A stretch of 64,000 nucleotides of DNA from Streptosporangiaceae bacterium NEAU-GS5. GTDB lineage: Bacteria > Actinomycetota > Actinomycetes > Streptosporangiales > Streptosporangiaceae. The notes below the pieces were generated by a model. It made no database searches and was not told where the DNA came from. It saw only the letters and a list, made by a program, of their open reading frames with translations. The DNA lies in the NCBI GenBank assembly GCA_017592665.1, contig JAGFNW010000005.1, positions 247,125 through 311,124 on the forward strand, read 5' to 3'. Position 1 is the stretch's first letter, and every line of letters begins with the position of its first letter. The position numbers and the translations under genes are program-made. Of this stretch, positions 61,001 to 64,000 are shown piece by piece.

Positions 61001-63397
61001 ATGAGAACCGGAACGGCAAGCCGCGGCCCGATCCGCAGGTTCGCGCTTCCCACCTGGCGTGTGCGCCCCCGCCTGGTCGCGCTGATCCTCATCCCCACGG
61101 TCGCCGCCGTGCTGCTCGGCGGCCTGCGGGTGACCACGGCCGTCCGCCAGGCCGACGACTTCCGCCGCCTCACCCAGCTCGCCGTCCTGGTGGAGCAGCT
61201 CGGCAGCCTCAACCACGAGCTGGCCCTGGAGCGCGACCTGCTGGTCTGGTACGTGGCCCGGCCCGGCGCGGCCGACCGCAAGGAGGCCGTGGTCGACCAG
61301 ACCTCCATCTCCGACCGGGTCGGCGCCCAGGTGGAGCACGCCATCAAGACCCTCGATCCGGGCCAGAAGCTGCACGTCCAGGACGCCATCACCCGCGTCC
61401 AGCGGTGGCTGGACGGCCTGCCCGGCCTCCGCGAGATCGCGCTGAGCGGCAAGGGCCTGACCGCCTCGGTGACCATCGAGGCCTACTCCGGCATGGTCGA
61501 CGACGTCATGCGCGTCTATGAGGCGCTGAGCAACGACGTCACCGACGCCGACCTGCGCCGCCAGGTCCTCGAGCTGACGAGCGTCTCCCAGGCCAAGGAG
61601 GAGATGTCGCGGCAGCGCGCCTACCTGGTCGACGCCCTCACCACGGGGACCGCGGACACCGACACGGTGACCGGCGTGCTCGGCTCGGTGAGCCGCCAGC
61701 AGATCGCCGTCACCAACTTCGAGGCCCGATCCTCCATCGAGGACCTGCACTTCTTCGCCGGGACCGTCAGCGGCCCGGAGGTCGACAAGGTCAACACCAT
61801 CACCCGGCAGGCCGTCGGCCGGCTGCGGCTGGGGCAGCGCGCCGGCAACGCCGACCCGCGCGCCTGGTTCGCCGCGGCCACCACGGCCATCGACAAGATG
61901 CGCACGGTCGAGAAGCGGCTCGAGGCCGCCGTCGTCGGCGGCAGCAGGTTGCAGCAGAGCGACGAGCGGCAGACCGCGATGACGCTGGCCGCGTCGATCC
62001 TCGCGCTGCTGCTGCTGGTGTTCACGGTGACGTTCCTCGTGGTGCGCTCGCTGATCCGGCCGCTGCGCCGGCTGCGCAGGGAGGCCCTGCAGATCGCCGG
62101 GCACAGCCTTCCCGAGACCGTCCATCGCGTGCGTGAGAGCGCCGGCGGGCCACAGGACATCGAGGTCACCCCGATCAGGGTCACCGCGAAGGACGAGATC
62201 GGCGAGGTGGCCCGGGCGTTCGACGAGGTGCACCGCGAGGCCGTGCGGCTCGCGGCGCAGGAGGCCTCGCTCCGCACCAATGTCAACGCCATGTTCGTGA
62301 ACCTGTCGCGGCGCAGCCAGACGCTGGTCGAACGGCAGCTGAACCTGATCGACGGCCTGGAGCAGGGCGAGGAGGACGAGGAGCGGCTGGCCCACCTGTT
62401 CCGGCTGGACCACCTGGCCACCCGCATGCGCCGCAACAGCGAGAACCTGCTGGTCCTCGCCGGGCAGGAACCGGCGCGCCGCTGGGCGCAGCCGATCCCC
62501 GTGGTCGACGTGGTGCGCGCCGCGCTCTCGGAGGTGGAGAGCTACGAGCGGGTGACCACCCAGGGCGTCGTCAACGCCTCGGTCGTCGGCACGGCCGTGA
62601 ACGACGCGATCCACCTGGTCGCCGAGCTCATGGAGAACGCGCTGGCCTTCTCTCCGCCGCAGACCAGGGTCATGGTGTCGGCCAACCGCATCGACGGCGG
62701 CGGCCTGATGCTGTCGATCACCGACCGGGGCATCGGGATCACGCCGGAGGAGCTGAGCGTGGTCAACCAACGGCTGGCCGACCCGCCGGAGCCGGACGTG
62801 TCGGTGTCGCGGCGGATGGGCCTGTTCGTGGTCGCCCGCCTCGCGCAGCGGCACGGGATCCGGGTCCAGCTGCGCCGGCAGGACGGCGGCGGAGTGACCG
62901 CGATGGTGCTGTTCCCCGAGATGATCCTGGTGGGCGAAGTCCCGCAGCCGCAGGCGCCCCCGCCCGTCCACATGCCGCCGCAGCCGGTCTGGTACGCCAC
63001 GGAGTCGGGGGCCCACGCGCCGCTTCGTAGGTTCGACCGCCGCACGATCGAGGAGCAGAGCGGGGAGTTCCTGCCGATCTTCTCGGCCGTCGAGTCCGAC
63101 TGGTTCCGCAGGCGGAGCCGTACGGAACAGAGTGTCTGGGACCGGTCGCCCGGCGACGAGGGCTGGCGGACGGCGGCCGCGCTCAGCGAGCCCGCTCTGG
63201 ACGGAACGACGAGGTCGGGGCTGCCCAAGCGGCAACCGAAGGCCAATCTCGTGCCCGGCTCGGTCAACCTGGCCGCGGACGAGCCCCGGCGCACGCCGCC
63301 GCCGTCAGCCGAGGCGATGCGCGAGCGGCTGGCCGGCTACCAGCGCGGCCTGCGGGAAGGCAGGGCGGCGGTGCACGGCGAGGCGCCCGAGCGCTGA
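61001..63397 (+). CDS. cvnA: Conservon sensor histidine kinase CvnA (second copy)
   Basis: A 798-residue kinase with the same plan as the first: TM1 (about 24-43), NIT-type extracytoplasmic helical domain, TM2 (about 327-350) and HAMP. The CvnA helices (VNLSRRSQTLVERQLNLID, FRLDHLATRMRRNSENLLVLAGQEPARRW) and HATPase_c with ELMENALAF (about 541) and DRGIGI (about 575) follow. The tail (about 150 residues, from QAPPPVHMPPQP) is shorter and lacks the AFNSG and poly-Gln repeats, but keeps TRSGLPKRQPKANLVPGS. ATG 61001 follows GAGAGG. Unlike canonical conservons it is separated from, and divergent to, its cvnB-cvnD partners. Confidence 0.9.
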   Translation: MRTGTASRGPIRRFALPTWRVRPRLVALILIPTVAAVLLGGLRVTTAVRQADDFRRLTQLAVLVEQLGSLNHELALERDLLVWYVARPGAADRKEAVVDQTSISDRVGAQVEHAIKTLDPGQKLHVQDAITRVQRWLDGLPGLREIALSGKGLTASVTIEAYSGMVDDVMRVYEALSNDVTDADLRRQVLELTSVSQAKEEMSRQRAYLVDALTTGTADTDTVTGVLGSVSRQQIAVTNFEARSSIEDLHFFAGTVSGPEVDKVNTITRQAVGRLRLGQRAGNADPRAWFAAATTAIDKMRTVEKRLEAAVVGGSRLQQSDERQTAMTLAASILALLLLVFTVTFLVVRSLIRPLRRLRREALQIAGHSLPETVHRVRESAGGPQDIEVTPIRVTAKDEIGEVARAFDEVHREAVRLAAQEASLRTNVNAMFVNLSRRSQTLVERQLNLIDGLEQGEEDEERLAHLFRLDHLATRMRRNSENLLVLAGQEPARRWAQPIPVVDVVRAALSEVESYERVTTQGVVNASVVGTAVNDAIHLVAELMENALAFSPPQTRVMVSANRIDGGGLMLSITDRGIGITPEELSVVNQRLADPPEPDVSVSRRMGLFVVARLAQRHGIRVQLRRQDGGGVTAMVLFPEMILVGEVPQPQAPPPVHMPPQPVWYATESGAHAPLRRFDRRTIEEQSGEFLPIFSAVESDWFRRRSRTEQSVWDRSPGDEGWRTAAALSEPALDGTTRSGLPKRQPKANLVPGSVNLAADEPRRTPPPSAEAMRERLAGYQRGLREGRAAVHGEAPER

Positions 63398-63428
63398 GTC
63401 ACACGCGGGAGCGTCGCGGGACTGGGTC

Positions 63429-64000
63429 TTACCGGGCCCAGCCGCTGGCGCCGACCCGCATGGTGAGGGCGTGCTCGACGAGGGTGATCAGGGTGCTTTT
63501 CACCGATTCGCGCCCGCGCGCGTCGGTCCGCACGAGCGGGATGTGCGGTGACAATGACAACGCCTCCCGCACCTCACCCTCACTGTGCGGGAAATGCCCA
63601 TCCCACCCATTGATCCCCACCACGAACGGCAGCTGCGCCTCCTCGAAATAATCGATGGCCGGGAAACTGTCCGCCAACCGGCGCGTATCCACCAGCACCA
63701 CCGCCCCGATCGCCCCCCGCACCAGGTCATCCCACATGAACCAGAACCGGTGCTGACCCGGCGTCCCGAACAGATAAAGGATCAGATCCTGATCCAGCGA
63801 CACCCGGCCGAAATCCATCGCCACCGTCGTCGTCGTCTTGTTCGGCGTCAACCCCAGATCATCGATCCCCGCCGACGCGTCGGTCATCACCGCCTCCGTC
63901 GTCAACGGAACGATCTCCGACACCGCCCCCACGAACGTCGTCTTCCCAACGCCGAACCCACCCGCGACGACAATCTTCGTCGAGGTGAGCCCACGCCCGT
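63429..64000 (-). CDS. cvnD: Conservon small GTPase CvnD (third copy, partial at right edge)
   Basis: The frame encodes the C-terminal 190 or so residues of a CvnD GTPase (TKIVVAGGFGVGKTTFVG...GTPGQHRFWF...TMRVGASGWAR), with the start beyond base 64000. It is convergent with the second cvnA. From 63499 to the edge it is identical to the second cvnD, implying that a further conservon unit (cvnA-C) may lie just outside the window. Confidence 0.9.
   Translation of the reverse strand, partial: GRGLTSTKIVVAGGFGVGKTTFVGAVSEIVPLTTEAVMTDASAGIDDLGLTPNKTTTTVAMDFGRVSLDQDLILYLFGTPGQHRFWFMWDDLVRGAIGAVVLVDTRRLADSFPAIDYFEEAQLPFVVGINGWDGHFPHSEGEVREALSLSPHIPLVRTDARGRESVKSTLITLVEHALTMRVGASGWAR

Overview
The window is GC-rich and gene-dense, with many GTG/TTG starts and ATGA-type stop/start overlaps. 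It carries the actinobacterial core block ffh - rpsP - KH - rimM - trmD - rplS - lepB - rnhB - DUF2469 ... dprA/xerC ... rpsB - tsf - pyrH - frr - cdsA - rlmN. It also has a SARP/AfsR-type regulator, a DUF574-type methyltransferase and two 'conservons' (cvnABCD). Together these suggest a filamentous actinomycete, possibly of the Streptosporangiales; the order-level placement is inference. No rRNA, tRNA, CRISPR array, insertion sequence or prophage gene was recognised.

Layout. 1-7.8 kb: a partial SARP regulator (runs off the left edge), a siderophore-interacting reductase, a phospholipase-C-type phosphoesterase, a LysE-family exporter, a membrane protein, an SDR oxidoreductase and an MFS transporter. 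8-11.5 kb: a rifampin-phosphotransferase-like enzyme, then a phosphotriesterase-fold protein whose metal ligands are nearly all replaced. 11.5-19.1 kb: a polyamine module on the minus strand (aminobutyraldehyde dehydrogenase - potA - potD - potB - potC - FAD amine oxidase) with a divergent Lrp/AsnC regulator. 19-25.7 kb: DUF574 methyltransferase plus secreted M1 peptidase, a DivIVA-repeat protein, a two-gene ABC exporter, rlmN and a SUFU-domain protein. 25.7-30.3 kb: cdsA, frr, pyrH, tsf, rpsB (minus). 30.5-34.4 kb: ArsR-type regulator, divergent MFS pump and a CoA-transferase. 34.4-40.2 kb: yraN - comM - dprA - coiled-coil gene - xerC on the plus strand and an M23 protein on the minus strand. 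Relative to the order I recall from Mycobacterium tuberculosis, this block is inverted between rpsB and DUF2469. comM carries an in-frame TGA. 40.2-49.2 kb: repeat-rich DNA, then DUF2469, rnhB, two lepB genes, rplS, trmD, rimM, a KH protein, rpsP, a small secreted protein and ffh.

49.2-64 kb: an intact conservon (cvnA-cvnB-cvnC-cvnD); a translationally coupled NrtA/SsuA-type ABC importer with an O-methyltransferase; then a split second conservon. In that second unit a histidine kinase gene faces away from an orphan sugar-binding lipoprotein - cvnB - cvnD operon, and cvnC is reduced to a 17-codon stub. A third cvnD, cut by the right edge, is identical to the second over about 502 bp, which points to recent duplication or gene conversion.

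Regulation visible in sequence: a ladder of TGAAG/CTTCA half-sites spaced exactly 11 bp over the arsR/MFS promoters; phased direct repeats in front of the Lrp gene; several apparently leaderless promoters (TANNNT 6-7 nt before the start codon); and strong terminators after rplS and between the methyltransferase and the second cvnD. The window is also rich in minisatellites inside and between genes (rpsB-tsf, the M23 upstream region, MFS tail, CvnA tail, coiled-coil gene, CoA-transferase, DivIVA linker).
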